Shown here: positions 17,109 to 24,798 of the stretch, piece after piece
Position numbering within the stretch: the first letter of the stretch is position 1
How the letters are laid out: every line of letters begins with the position of its first letter
Assembly: GCA_017305665.1 (NCBI GenBank)
Contig: JAFKKH010000016.1
Span: 1-64,000, forward strand
DNA length: 64,000 bases
Reading direction: 5' to 3'
From: Hyphomicrobiales bacterium
GTDB lineage: Bacteria > Pseudomonadota > Alphaproteobacteria > Rhizobiales > Xanthobacteraceae
The notes under the pieces: model-generated
Seen by the model: only the letters and a program-made list of their open reading frames with translations
What the model was told of the DNA's origin: nothing
Database searches by the model: none
Translations under genes and position numbers: made by a program

Positions 17109-17909
17109 CTAGACCGGCTGCACCGCCCGCCAGGCGTGCCAGGTGCCGTGACCCAGTACCGGAAACACCACGATCAATCCGAGCAGGCCGGTGGCGATAC
17201 TGAGCAAGATCAGCACCAGCATGATGGCCGCCCAGGTCAGCATGGTCGCCAGATTGGACCACACCAGCGCCAGGCTCGAGCCCATCGCCGTGAGAGCGTC
17301 GGTGCGTTGATCGAGCTGCATCGGAATCGAGAACGCGCTGATCGCGAACGAAAAGGATGCGAACAGCGCGCCCACCGCACCACCGACCAGCAGCATGGCC
17401 CAGCCGGTGGGCGTGCCGAACAGCATCGACGCGACGTGATCGAGGCCGGGAAATGGCACCAGTCCGAAGAACAGCGCGTAGATGATGACCGCGGCGCGCA
17501 TCCACACCAGCATCAACAGGCACAGCAGCACGCCCGTGAACATGATCTGCGCGCCGGATGCCGGACGCACGAAGATCATCCGCGCCAGGCTGACCGGTTC
17601 GCCCGCCGCGATCGAGCGGCTCTTGACGTAGGGACCGACCGCGAGAATGGGGCCCACCACCATGAATCCGGCCAGCGCAGGGAACAGGATGTAATCGAGG
17701 TCGAACCTGAACAATCCGACGACGATGATCGCCGATAGCAGGAAGATCAGCAGGCCGTAAGCGATGCTGGCGCCCGGTGCGTTACGAAAATCCTGCCAGC
17801 CGAGCGCGAGCCATCGGAACGCCGATGCGGGTGTCAGATCGCGATGCCAGCGCTTTGTGATCGGCAGCGGAGCGACAACGGGAGGAATGATGATGTCTGG
17901 CTTGGCCAC
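17109..17909 (-). CDS. DUF2189 membrane protein in cbb3 operon
   Basis: The 266-residue protein has six or so hydrophobic helices after a short soluble head (residues 1-45). It resembles DUF2189 proteins, whose function is not established. In classical fixGHIS operons ccoG and ccoH occupy this position between ccoP and ccoI; here the slot is filled by this gene and the preceding small one. A part in oxidase assembly or copper handling is suggested only by position. Confidence 0.8.
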   Translation of the reverse strand: MAKPDIIIPPVVAPLPITKRWHRDLTPASAFRWLALGWQDFRNAPGASIAYGLLIFLLSAIIVVGLFRFDLDYILFPALAGFMVVGPILAVGPYVKSRSIAAGEPVSLARMIFVRPASGAQIMFTGVLLCLLMLVWMRAAVIIYALFFGLVPFPGLDHVASMLFGTPTGWAMLLVGGAVGALFASFSFAISAFSIPMQLDQRTDALTAMGSSLALVWSNLATMLTWAAIMLVLILLSIATGLLGLIVVFPVLGHGTWHAWRAVQPV

Positions 17910-17944
17910 GTTAATCCCTCATCGAAGCATGTTGATCGATAGCG

Positions 17945-18148
17945 TCATGGCGAACAGGAGGATTGCGCGGCACTGAACGACCCGCGCGCGGCATCGCCGG
18001 TCCGCACGTGGGTCACGCAATCCGGTTGCGACGTCACCGCGACATAGACCAGGTGCCAGTTCGCGCCGATCACCAGCGCCAGGCCCGCGGCCACCAGCAG
18101 CCATAGCGACAGGCGCCCGCGCCGTGTCAGGGTGGCGCCGCCGTTCAT
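17945..18148 (-). CDS. small single-span membrane protein in cbb3 operon
   Basis: The 67-residue frame starts with an ATG that overlaps the ccoP stop (ATGA), which strongly suggests translation. It has a basic head (LTRRGR), one membrane helix (LSLWLLVAAGLALVIGANWH) and a polar tail with two cysteines (QPDCV and QSSC). I do not recognise a family. It is much shorter than CcoH and lacks its features, so I do not call it ccoH. Confidence 0.7.
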   Translation of the reverse strand: MNGGATLTRRGRLSLWLLVAAGLALVIGANWHLVYVAVTSQPDCVTHVRTGDAARGSFSAAQSSCSP

Positions 18149-19023
18149 GGGTTTGGCTTCCTCAGGCCGACGATATAGAGAGCGAGAATCTTGCGATCGA
18201 GCGCGGACAACCGGCTTTCCCAGGTCGGCATATGGCCCTGCCTGCCGCCCCACACTGTCGTTTCGATCGTTTGCGCGTCGCCGCCGTAGATCCAGAACGG
18301 ATCGGTCAGATTTGGCGCGCCGACTTCGGAATTGCCCTTGGCATCTTCGCCGTGACAGGCTGCGCAGTTGGCGGCGAACAGCGTCTTGCCGGCCGCGACC
18401 TTGGCCGCGGGGAGATCTTTGGTCGATGGATTCGACAGGCTGCGCACGAAGGCGACGACGTTGTCGATCTCGTTGGATTTCAACATGCCGTCGTGCCCGA
18501 AGGCCGGCATTTGCGAGGTCCGGGTTTCCGGATGCGCGGAATTGATGCCGACTCGAATGGTCTCGGCGATCGCATCCGGCGTGCCGCCCCATAGCCAGGA
18601 TTGCGTGGTGAGGTTGGGAAAACCCTTGCCTCCTTGTGCCTCTCGGCCGTGGCAGGCGGCACAGTTGTCCCCGAACAGCGCGCGACCGGTCTCGCGCACC
18701 ACCTCCATCAGCCGTGGATCCTTCTGGATATCGGCGTAGTTTTCCTTCTCGATCCGCGCGGTCCAGTCGGCGCGCTGCAGCGCCGCCTGCTTGATCGTGT
18801 TGTCGACATAGGCGCGCTGATCGCTGTCAAGCAGTCCCTTGGTATAAGTGGTCCCAAGCGGCCAGGTCGGCATCAGAATCCAGTAGACCACGGAGAACAA
18901 AAAGGCTGCGCCGAGAAAGAAATAGATGATGCGCGGCACCGGCGTGTTCAGCTCGATGATGCCGTTCCATTCGTGCCCGGTGGTCAGGTATCCGGTATGC
19001 GGGTCGCGTTCCTCTTTCGCCAT
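18145..19023 (-). CDS. ccoP: cbb3 cytochrome oxidase diheme subunit CcoP/FixP
   Basis: The 292-residue protein has an N-terminal membrane helix (PRIIYFFLGAAFLFSVVYWIL) and two cytochrome c domains, each with a CAACH heme-binding motif. Axial methionines are likely in SQMPAFGHDG and GHMPTW. It takes electrons from cytochrome c or the bc1 complex and passes them to CcoO/CcoN. Ten bases separate it from ccoQ. Confidence 0.96.
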   Translation of the reverse strand: MAKEERDPHTGYLTTGHEWNGIIELNTPVPRIIYFFLGAAFLFSVVYWILMPTWPLGTTYTKGLLDSDQRAYVDNTIKQAALQRADWTARIEKENYADIQKDPRLMEVVRETGRALFGDNCAACHGREAQGGKGFPNLTTQSWLWGGTPDAIAETIRVGINSAHPETRTSQMPAFGHDGMLKSNEIDNVVAFVRSLSNPSTKDLPAAKVAAGKTLFAANCAACHGEDAKGNSEVGAPNLTDPFWIYGGDAQTIETTVWGGRQGHMPTWESRLSALDRKILALYIVGLRKPNP

Positions 19024-19032
19024 GTCGTGTCC

Positions 19033-19209
19033 TCAGCCTCGATATGGCTTGTCGTCGTCATCGTGGAGGATGGCGTTCGCGGCGCGCTCGAACGGTTTCC
19101 GGTTCGCGGGCCAGTAGGCATAGACCAGCACGATGAGTGACAACGCCAGCAGATAGAACAGCCCGAAGGATTTCGAGAACCAGACGAGAATATCGTGATC
19201 GAGTGCCAT
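19033..19209 (-). CDS. ccoQ: cbb3 cytochrome oxidase subunit CcoQ/FixQ
   Basis: This 58-residue frame opens with ATG at 19209, three bases after the ccoO stop, and ends with TGA at 19033-19035. It has one membrane helix (FGLFYLLALSLIVLVYAYW) followed by an acidic tail with four aspartates in a row near the end. That layout is typical of CcoQ, which stabilises the assembled oxidase. Size, position and topology support the call. Confidence 0.9.
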   Translation of the reverse strand: MALDHDILVWFSKSFGLFYLLALSLIVLVYAYWPANRKPFERAANAILHDDDDKPYRG

Positions 19210-19211
19210 GG

Positions 19212-19943
19212 TTATTTCTCCGCCGATGCGATCGGCTTGTGCGCCGCGTCCGTCAGCCGCCCGAGAATCTGCAGGTAGGCGACAAGTGCGTCCATCTCGG
19301 TCAGTTCATCGGGTCGTCCGTCAAAAGGACGTACCGTCGTCGCCTTGCCGTAGCGGGTGACGACTCCGTCTGCCTGCGGTGAATCCGGTGCGGCCTGACC
19401 GTAGGCGTCCGCGGCGGCGTTAGCGATCATGTCGTCGGTGTAGGGCACCCCGACGGTCCGCTGCGCCCTGAGATGGTTGCTGAGATCGTCAGTCCGCAGT
19501 TTCGTGCGCAACAGCCAAGTGTAGGCGGGCATCACCGATTCCGGCACGACGTCGCGCGGATTATTGAGATGCTCGACTTGCCATTCGTCGGAATATTTGT
19601 TGCCGATCCGCGCGAGGTCGGGGCCGGTTCGCTTCGAGCCCCACAGCATTGGGTGGTCGTACTTGGATTCCACCGCCAGCGAATAGGGCCCGTAGCGCTC
19701 CACCTCGTCGCGCAGGGTGCGGATCATCTGCGAATGGCAGGCATAGCAGCCTTCGCGGATGTAGATGTTGCGGCCCGCCAGTTCGAGCGGCGTATAGACC
19801 CGCATGTCGGGCGCGTCTTCCACGGTCTGGTGGATCGTGAACAGCGGCGCGATTTCGACGATGCCGCCGATCGAGGCGACGCCGATGATGGCGAGCACGA
19901 GCCCGATGGCCTTGCGTTCAAGCCGGTAGTGAAATCCGAACAT
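19212..19943 (-). CDS. ccoO: cbb3 cytochrome oxidase monoheme subunit CcoO/FixO
   Basis: The 243-residue protein has an N-terminal membrane anchor (residues 12-35) and one heme c site (CYACHSQ) in the segment IYIREGCYACHSQMIRTLR, which is highly typical of CcoO. The predicted axial methionine is in VMPAYTWL. It lies five bases after ccoN and three before ccoQ. Confidence 0.96.
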   Translation of the reverse strand: MFGFHYRLERKAIGLVLAIIGVASIGGIVEIAPLFTIHQTVEDAPDMRVYTPLELAGRNIYIREGCYACHSQMIRTLRDEVERYGPYSLAVESKYDHPMLWGSKRTGPDLARIGNKYSDEWQVEHLNNPRDVVPESVMPAYTWLLRTKLRTDDLSNHLRAQRTVGVPYTDDMIANAAADAYGQAAPDSPQADGVVTRYGKATTVRPFDGRPDELTEMDALVAYLQILGRLTDAAHKPIASAEK

Positions 19944-19948
19944 CGCCG

Positions 19949-21601
19949 TTACTCCCCAGCCTGCAGCGCGGGCGCGCCTGCAAGCACCGGACGATCCGCC
20001 GCCAATTCGGACGCAGCCCGCGGCGCAGTCCGGATCGTCATCCAGATGTTGTAGAGGCCGATCGCTGTGCCGAGCAGGAAGAACACGCCGCCGACGGCGC
20101 GAGCGATGTAGTAGGGATGCATTGCGACCAGCGAATCCACGAAGGAATAGGCCAGCGTGCCGCTCTCGTTATAGGTCCGCCACATCAGCCCCTGGATGAT
20201 GCCGGAATTCCACATCGCGAACACGTAGATGACCGTGCCGGCCAGCGCGAGCCAGAAGTGGACTTCGACCAGCCTCGGCGAATACATCGTCTCGCGTTTC
20301 CAAAGCCACGGCACCGAGGCGTAGATCGCGCCGAAGGTGATCATCGCCACCCAGCCAAGCGCGCCGGCATGGACGTGGCCAACGGTCCAGTCGGTGTAGT
20401 GCGAGAGCGAATTGACGGGGCGGATCGCCATGAACGAGCCTTCGAAGGTGGTGAGGCCGTAGAACACCGCCGCCACCATCATGAAGCGCAGCACCGCGTC
20501 GTCACGCACCTTGTTCCAGGCGCCGTTCAACGTCATCAGCGCATTGCCGGCCGAGACCCACGACGGGATCAGCAGCATCACCGAGAAAGTCATGCCGAGC
20601 GACTGCACCCACTGCGGCAGTGCCGTGTAATGCAGGTGATGCGAACCGGCCCACATGTAGAAGAACGTGATGCCCCAGAAGCTGATGATCGACATCCGGT
20701 AGGAATAGATCGGCCGTCCCGCGCGCTTCGGCATGTAGTAATAGAGCATGCCGAGAAAGCCGGAGGTGAGGAAGAAGGCGACGGCGTTGTGGCCGTACCA
20801 CCATTCGGTCATCGCATCCTGTACGCCGGAGAACAGCGAATAGCTCTTGGCACTGCCCCACGAGATCGGCACCGCCAGGTTGTTGACGATGTGCAGCATC
20901 GCCACCACCAGGATGAATGCGAGGTAGTACCAGTTGGCGACATAGATGTGCGGCTCCTTGCGCCGCGCCAGCGTACGCAAATAGAGTACGAAGTAGGCCA
21001 CCCAGACGATCACCAGCCAGATGTCGGCGTACCACTCGGGCTCGGCATATTCCTTCGATTGGGTGACGCCCATCAGGTAGCCGGTGGCGGCAACGATGCA
21101 GAACAGGTTGTAGCCGAGCAGCACGAACCACGGGCTGAGCTGGTCCGGCAGGCGCGCCCGCGACGTGCGCTGCATCACGTAAAACGACGTTGCGATCAGC
21201 GCGTTGCCACCGAAGCCGAAGATGACGCCCGACGTATGCACCGGCCGCAGCCGGCCAAAACTTGACCAGGCCGCATCGAAGGTCAGGTTGGGATAGGCCA
21301 GCAGCCACGCCACCCAGTCGCCGACGAACATGGCGATGACCGCCCAGATCATTGCGACGACAATGCCGAATTTGGTCGGCGTGTCGTAGTAGCTGTCGAG
21401 TCTGCTGTCGGAGGGCTCCGGCGCGTAGTAACCGGAGATGACGGTGAACACACCGGCAATGGCCACGACCATCACGAGCGCGCCGTGAACGCCGAACGGA
21501 TCGCCCTGGCCGGCGATCGCCATCGCCAACCCTGTGACCGCAAGCGCCAGAAGAATAACGAGAGCGGTCTGGCGTTCGTTTGTTGTGAGTTCGGCGATCA
21601 T
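19949..21601 (-). CDS. ccoN: cbb3 cytochrome oxidase catalytic subunit CcoN/FixN
   Basis: The 550-residue heme-copper oxidase subunit has about twelve membrane helices. The CuB histidines appear in AGSHHLHYTALP, and WWYGHNAVAFF carries the upstream CuB histidine. The helix with HVHAGALGW supports heme ligation. It reduces oxygen to water with high affinity under microaerobic conditions. I prefer the ATG at 21601, preceded by a CAGGGGG stretch; an ATG at 21637 would add 12 residues. It is the first gene of a minus-strand operon running to ccoS. Confidence 0.96.
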   Translation of the reverse strand: MIAELTTNERQTALVILLALAVTGLAMAIAGQGDPFGVHGALVMVVAIAGVFTVISGYYAPEPSDSRLDSYYDTPTKFGIVVAMIWAVIAMFVGDWVAWLLAYPNLTFDAAWSSFGRLRPVHTSGVIFGFGGNALIATSFYVMQRTSRARLPDQLSPWFVLLGYNLFCIVAATGYLMGVTQSKEYAEPEWYADIWLVIVWVAYFVLYLRTLARRKEPHIYVANWYYLAFILVVAMLHIVNNLAVPISWGSAKSYSLFSGVQDAMTEWWYGHNAVAFFLTSGFLGMLYYYMPKRAGRPIYSYRMSIISFWGITFFYMWAGSHHLHYTALPQWVQSLGMTFSVMLLIPSWVSAGNALMTLNGAWNKVRDDAVLRFMMVAAVFYGLTTFEGSFMAIRPVNSLSHYTDWTVGHVHAGALGWVAMITFGAIYASVPWLWKRETMYSPRLVEVHFWLALAGTVIYVFAMWNSGIIQGLMWRTYNESGTLAYSFVDSLVAMHPYYIARAVGGVFFLLGTAIGLYNIWMTIRTAPRAASELAADRPVLAGAPALQAGE

Positions 21602-21732
21602 CGAAGCAGCCCCCTGTTTCGCGTAGATGCCGGACACGGATCGCTCGGCTGTTCGCTGCGCCAGCCTCGCACCATGTCCGCCATGGGTTCGGCAATCCCG
21701 GTCAGACCGTATTTTGTCCGGGGATTCCGTCG

Positions 21733-21746
21733 TTGTGCAAATGCAA
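21733..21746. promoter_or_regulatory. candidate CRP/FNR-family site upstream of ccoN
   Basis: TTGTGCAAATGCAA has the TTG-N8-CAA spacing of FNR/FixK/Dnr-type boxes but not the classic TTGAT-N4-ATCAA core. It lies about 130-145 bases upstream of the preferred ccoN start, between ccoN and the pseudoazurin stop. An overlapping perfect 11-bp palindrome TGCAAATTGCA lies at 21742-21752. It may be the target of the regulator at 23243 or of a FixK elsewhere. Confidence 0.45.
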
Positions 21747-21777
21747 ATTGCACGTTTCCAACGTCATTGAAGCCACG

Positions 21778-22260
21778 TCAGTGGACAGCTCCGCCGGCTC
21801 CTGCCTGCGCGGTGGTGTTTTTGACTGCCTCATCCAGCAATGCTGTCATGCGCTTGGTGGCGAGCGGTGGCATCTTGGCCTGTTTCGCTGCGTCCAGGTT
21901 GGCAGTGCTGCCGCCGACCTCGATCAGGCCGACCATGCCCATGCCGAAATGCGGAACGCACCGATAGCCATAGAGACCCGGCTTGTCGAAGGTCACGCTG
22001 ATGTCCTGCGATATCTTGCCTTTGAACGGCGTCGCGCCGTCCGGCAGCATGCCCGGAATCGATTCCGCGTCGTGTCCCTTGTCCGCCGCCACGAACTTGA
22101 CGGTATCGCCGGACTGAATCTTCAAAAACGGCGGGTTGAACGTCATCATCTGGTTGTCCGGGCCCTTGTTCAGCATCTTGACTTCGAATTCCGCGGCGTG
22201 CGCGGGCGCGGTCAATAGCAGTGCACCGGCGCACAGCATCAGTGTGGACAAGCGTGTCAT
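21778..22260 (-). CDS. pseudoazurin (blue copper protein)
   Basis: The 160-residue protein has a Sec signal peptide (cleavage after APAHA) and a cupredoxin domain with the four type 1 copper ligands: His63 (GHDAES), Cys101, His104 and probably Met109 in YRCVPHFGMGMVG. Pseudoazurins carry electrons in the periplasm to nitrite or nitrous-oxide reductases or to oxidases and peroxidases. No denitrification enzyme is in view, so here it may feed the neighbouring cbb3 oxidase. Its C-terminal 45 residues form a helical extension common in the family. Confidence 0.95.
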   Translation of the reverse strand: MTRLSTLMLCAGALLLTAPAHAAEFEVKMLNKGPDNQMMTFNPPFLKIQSGDTVKFVAADKGHDAESIPGMLPDGATPFKGKISQDISVTFDKPGLYGYRCVPHFGMGMVGLIEVGGSTANLDAAKQAKMPPLATKRMTALLDEAVKNTTAQAGAGGAVH

Positions 22261-22342
22261 GGTTCAACTCCGTCTGCATGGCGGCCATGAAGGCCGCTCC
22301 TTGTCTTGCAGACGAAATCTATGAGGTTCTGCCGCGCGTTCG

Positions 22343-22356
22343 TTGCGCTGGCGCAA
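22343..22356. promoter_or_regulatory. CRP/FNR-family palindrome upstream of pseudoazurin
   Basis: TTGCGCTGGCGCAA is palindromic except for its two central bases and has the TTG-N8-CAA layout. Its nearest end lies 83 bases upstream of the pseudoazurin start, a typical activator distance. The half-site TTGCGC recurs in the region between the oxidase homologue and the regulator gene. The palindrome is seen directly; the binding protein is inferred. Confidence 0.65.
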
Positions 22357-22371
22357 GTTTGGACGAGAGTC

Positions 22372-23028
22372 CTACAGGACAGGGCCTGGACGGTCCGGGA
22401 TGATGCGGCCCTGCGCCAGCGCGTCGGCGAACGCGTGATGGATATCGCGATGGAGGGCCTCGTCTTCGCGCATGGCCATGATCATGTCGCTGAGTTGCGC
22501 GCCGGGTGCCAGATTCCAGTAAGCGATGGCCGTTTCCGGCGCCGGGCCGTTCGGCACCGCTCCGCTTTCGAGCGAGCCGAGATATTCGGAATAACCGCGC
22601 ACCGATCGCTCGGCGAGATAGCCGGCCAGCCGATGGGCACTGCGCCCCGAGATCAGCGACAGCAGGAAATAGGCATTATAGAAGGTGCCCTGGCCGAGCA
22701 CGATCAGCCAGCGTTCGCTCCAGCTCGGACGTCTGATGGCGACGAAGGCCATCAGATGGGCGCGCTGGTTCTCCGCCTCTTCCATGAAGGTGCGCACCCA
22801 GCCGCGATCGTCGATCAGTTGTCGCAGGCAACGCAGATGCAGCAGGCTGGCTGCGACCATGGCAGGGACCGCGGCAATGGTTTCCAGCACGATCACCCGG
22901 CCGCCGTAGCGGCGGCTGAACCCGCCGGCCATCGCCGTCAGCAGCCGTTCGGCGCCGGCGGCGAAACGATCCGACAGCGTTTCCGGCACATGATGGCGCA
23001 GAAGGTCGGTCTTGTTGACGTTGAGCAT
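22372..23028 (-). CDS. alternative oxidase-like protein with degenerate di-iron site
   Basis: The fold signatures of bacterial alternative oxidase are clear: RYGGRVIVLETIAAVPAMV, EEAENQRAHLMAF, GTFYNAYFLLSLISGRSAHR and REDEALHRDIHH. Alternative oxidase is a membrane-attached di-iron ubiquinol oxidase. Of the six expected iron ligands, Glu49, His91, Glu190 and His193 are present. The glutamate of the usual ENERMH motif is Gln88, and the first glutamate of the usual EEEAV motif is Ala139 (Glu140 follows). If my alignment is right, the metal site is altered or lost. The ATG at 23028 was chosen because the frame further upstream is non-homologous and runs into the regulator gene. It is divergent from the CRP/FNR-family gene. 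Confidence 0.85.
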   Translation of the reverse strand: MLNVNKTDLLRHHVPETLSDRFAAGAERLLTAMAGGFSRRYGGRVIVLETIAAVPAMVAASLLHLRCLRQLIDDRGWVRTFMEEAENQRAHLMAFVAIRRPSWSERWLIVLGQGTFYNAYFLLSLISGRSAHRLAGYLAERSVRGYSEYLGSLESGAVPNGPAPETAIAYWNLAPGAQLSDMIMAMREDEALHRDIHHAFADALAQGRIIPDRPGPVL

Positions 23029-23084
23029 CGCGACTCCGTTGCTGCCGCCGACTCTGCCAGTGCCTTGCGCCGGCGTCACCGTCT

Positions 23085-23098
23085 TTGTTCCTGCGCAA
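23085..23098. promoter_or_regulatory. candidate CRP/FNR-family site between oxidase homologue and regulator
   Basis: TTGTTCCTGCGCAA has TTG-N8-CAA spacing. On the minus strand its first half is TTGCGC, the same half-site as in the palindrome ahead of pseudoazurin. It is 57 bases upstream of the oxidase-like gene and 144 bases upstream of the regulator start. No other feature was recognised in 23029-23242. Confidence 0.45.
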
Positions 23099-23242
23099 AA
23101 AACCCGCAATATGGAGCCCGGCTGGGTGCGCGATTCGAATTGCGGCAATATGCGGCGAAGTTTCCGCCGCGGCCAGCCGGTTCGACCAAGGACAGGATCG
23201 GACAGCGTGGAGCCTGGATCGGGATGACGCGAAAATAGCGGT

Positions 23243-23953
23243 ATGGCCGAACATCCGGATATCGACATCCTCGCGCGTAGCGAATTGTTCCGTGGCGTCC
23301 CGCTTGATGCGTTGCGCGAGGTGCAGGCGGTGGCGTTCCGCAAGCGGTTTGCGGCGGGCGATACCGTCCTTCGCCAGGATGACACGGCGGCCATATTATA
23401 CGTGGTGGTGGTTGGCCGGCTTCGTGCCACTCAGACCGGGCTCGACGGGCAGCAGATCATTATCCGCTATCTCGGTCCCGGCGAGGTCGCCGGCTATACG
23501 CCTCTATCCGGCGGGGACGTGCATCCGGGAACGGTGGTCGCGGTTGATGACAGTCATCTGATCGGCATGCCGTCGGCCGCGCTGCGCGAGATCATGGCCC
23601 GCCATGCGTCGATCGCGATCAATGCGGCGAGCCTGCTCGGCGCACGCTATCGCGATCTCCAGGTACGGCTGCGCGAACTCGCCACCGAAAAGGTCGATCG
23701 CCGCATTGCCCACACCTTGCTGCGGCTGGCGCAACAGGCCGGCCGCCGCACGGCGCGCGGCATCGAAATCGTGTTTCCGCTGTCGCGGCAGGATCTTGCG
23801 GAGATGTGCGGGACGACGCTGCACACCGTCAGCCGCACCTTGAGCGGCTGGGAGGCGCGCGGCATTGTCGACAGCGGCCGTCGCCGTGTGGTGATCGCGA
23901 AACCCGATGCGCTCAATGACGTGGCGGAGGAAGGGCAGGGCGGCACGGGTTGA
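23243..23953 (+). CDS. CRP/FNR-family transcriptional regulator
   Basis: The 236-residue protein has an N-terminal cyclic-nucleotide-binding-type barrel (about residues 12-125), a dimer helix (GARYRDLQVRLRELATEKVDRRIA) and a C-terminal winged helix (LSRQDLAEMCGTTLHTVSRTLSGWEARGIV). It lacks the N-terminal cysteine cluster of FNR, so it should not bind an oxygen-sensing 4Fe-4S centre. It may sense NO or heme like Dnr/NnrR proteins or act like FixK. Its divergent arrangement with the oxidase-like gene and the TTG-N8-CAA sites nearby point to control of the local respiratory genes. Confidence 0.9.
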   Translation: MAEHPDIDILARSELFRGVPLDALREVQAVAFRKRFAAGDTVLRQDDTAAILYVVVVGRLRATQTGLDGQQIIIRYLGPGEVAGYTPLSGGDVHPGTVVAVDDSHLIGMPSAALREIMARHASIAINAASLLGARYRDLQVRLRELATEKVDRRIAHTLLRLAQQAGRRTARGIEIVFPLSRQDLAEMCGTTLHTVSRTLSGWEARGIVDSGRRRVVIAKPDALNDVAEEGQGGTG

Positions 23954-24170
23954 GAGTGATGTTTGTGCCTTGGCCCGGGCGGATGACAGACCCTCAAGTA
24001 TCTAACTTATCGAATTTAAGCGCCAATATTTCTCGCTTGTAAAATATTTCGGAAAACCCAGAATGAAGCGGTTTCACGCCGGCGAGCCGGCTTGAGGGTC
24101 GATTTCGCCTGCCGACACGGCTGCGGCAACCGAAGCGCCGCGCTTTTCCTTCCATGCAGGAGGGCAGGAC

Positions 24171-24641
24171 ATGACTCATCTATCTGACATCGACTCCCGG
24201 TTCGACAGTTTCCTGTTTGCTCAGCTTTATGAAGATCGTGAAACCTCGCTGAGCGTTTTGTCGGCGCTGGCAAGGCTGGACATCGACGCATGGCAGGAGG
24301 CCGCCGATCTGGATGGGCTTCCAAGAGACACGGCGATTAATAGCCTTGCTTCCAAGATATGGAAGACGGACAGCGTGCGCTGGTCGCCTCTCGCCGCAAG
24401 CATGCTTGCAGCCAATCTCGTTGATCTACTGCCCTCGCACGCTCCCTGTCGTGTCAAACCGCGATCCGTCGACTACACGAACGGCAAATTCCTGATGTGG
24501 CTGGCCTACGGTATTCTCTGGGGATCGATCGCGATATCCGGAAGCAGTAGCCTGCAATTGTCCGCGGCATCGGACACCAAGAGTCCTGCCGCACAGCACC
24601 TCACTGTGCCGCAAGCTCCTTCATCAGGAAGCATTGACTGA
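24171..24641 (+). CDS. hypothetical protein with one membrane segment
   Basis: The 156-residue frame starts with ATG behind AGGAGGGCAGGAC, a strong ribosome site. The soluble N-terminal part (residues 1-100) is helical in character, a single hydrophobic segment follows (FLMWLAYGILWGSIAISGSSSL, about 110-131), and the tail is short and polar. I do not recognise a family. The 217 bases upstream (23954-24170) are AT-richer than the surroundings and probably carry its promoter. Confidence 0.65.
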   Translation: MTHLSDIDSRFDSFLFAQLYEDRETSLSVLSALARLDIDAWQEAADLDGLPRDTAINSLASKIWKTDSVRWSPLAASMLAANLVDLLPSHAPCRVKPRSVDYTNGKFLMWLAYGILWGSIAISGSSSLQLSAASDTKSPAAQHLTVPQAPSSGSID

Positions 24642-24698
24642 GACCGTTGCCGCGAAGCGCGACGGCCGGGAAGCCGGTAGTCGCTGAGACGACCTTAT

Positions 24699-24730
24699 AT
24701 CGATGATTGAAAAAATCGATGATTGAAAAA
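24699..24730. repeat. perfect 16-bp tandem repeat
   Basis: ATCGATGATTGAAAAA occurs twice back to back (24699-24714 and 24715-24730), 68 bases ahead of the tandem-TetR gene. Each copy contains the palindrome ATCGAT. It may be an operator duplication or a slippage product. Confidence 0.7.
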
Positions 24731-24798
24731 AATCTGCGACGAAGGGATGATCCCGCCCAGCTGAATAGAAAGTTCCGGCGGGAAAAAGGCATTATAGC

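Noticed and set aside
16164-17738. 524-residue plus-strand open frame
   Set aside because: It is antisense to ccoI and the DUF2189 gene, has Arg/Gln/His-rich composition typical of GC-rich shadow frames and no recognisable domain.
17945-18148. ccoH/fixH
   Set aside because: The protein is only 67 residues with one helix, far shorter than CcoH and without its domain.
20117-21265. 382-residue plus-strand open frame
   Set aside because: It is antisense to ccoN and His/Arg/Asp-rich without a domain.
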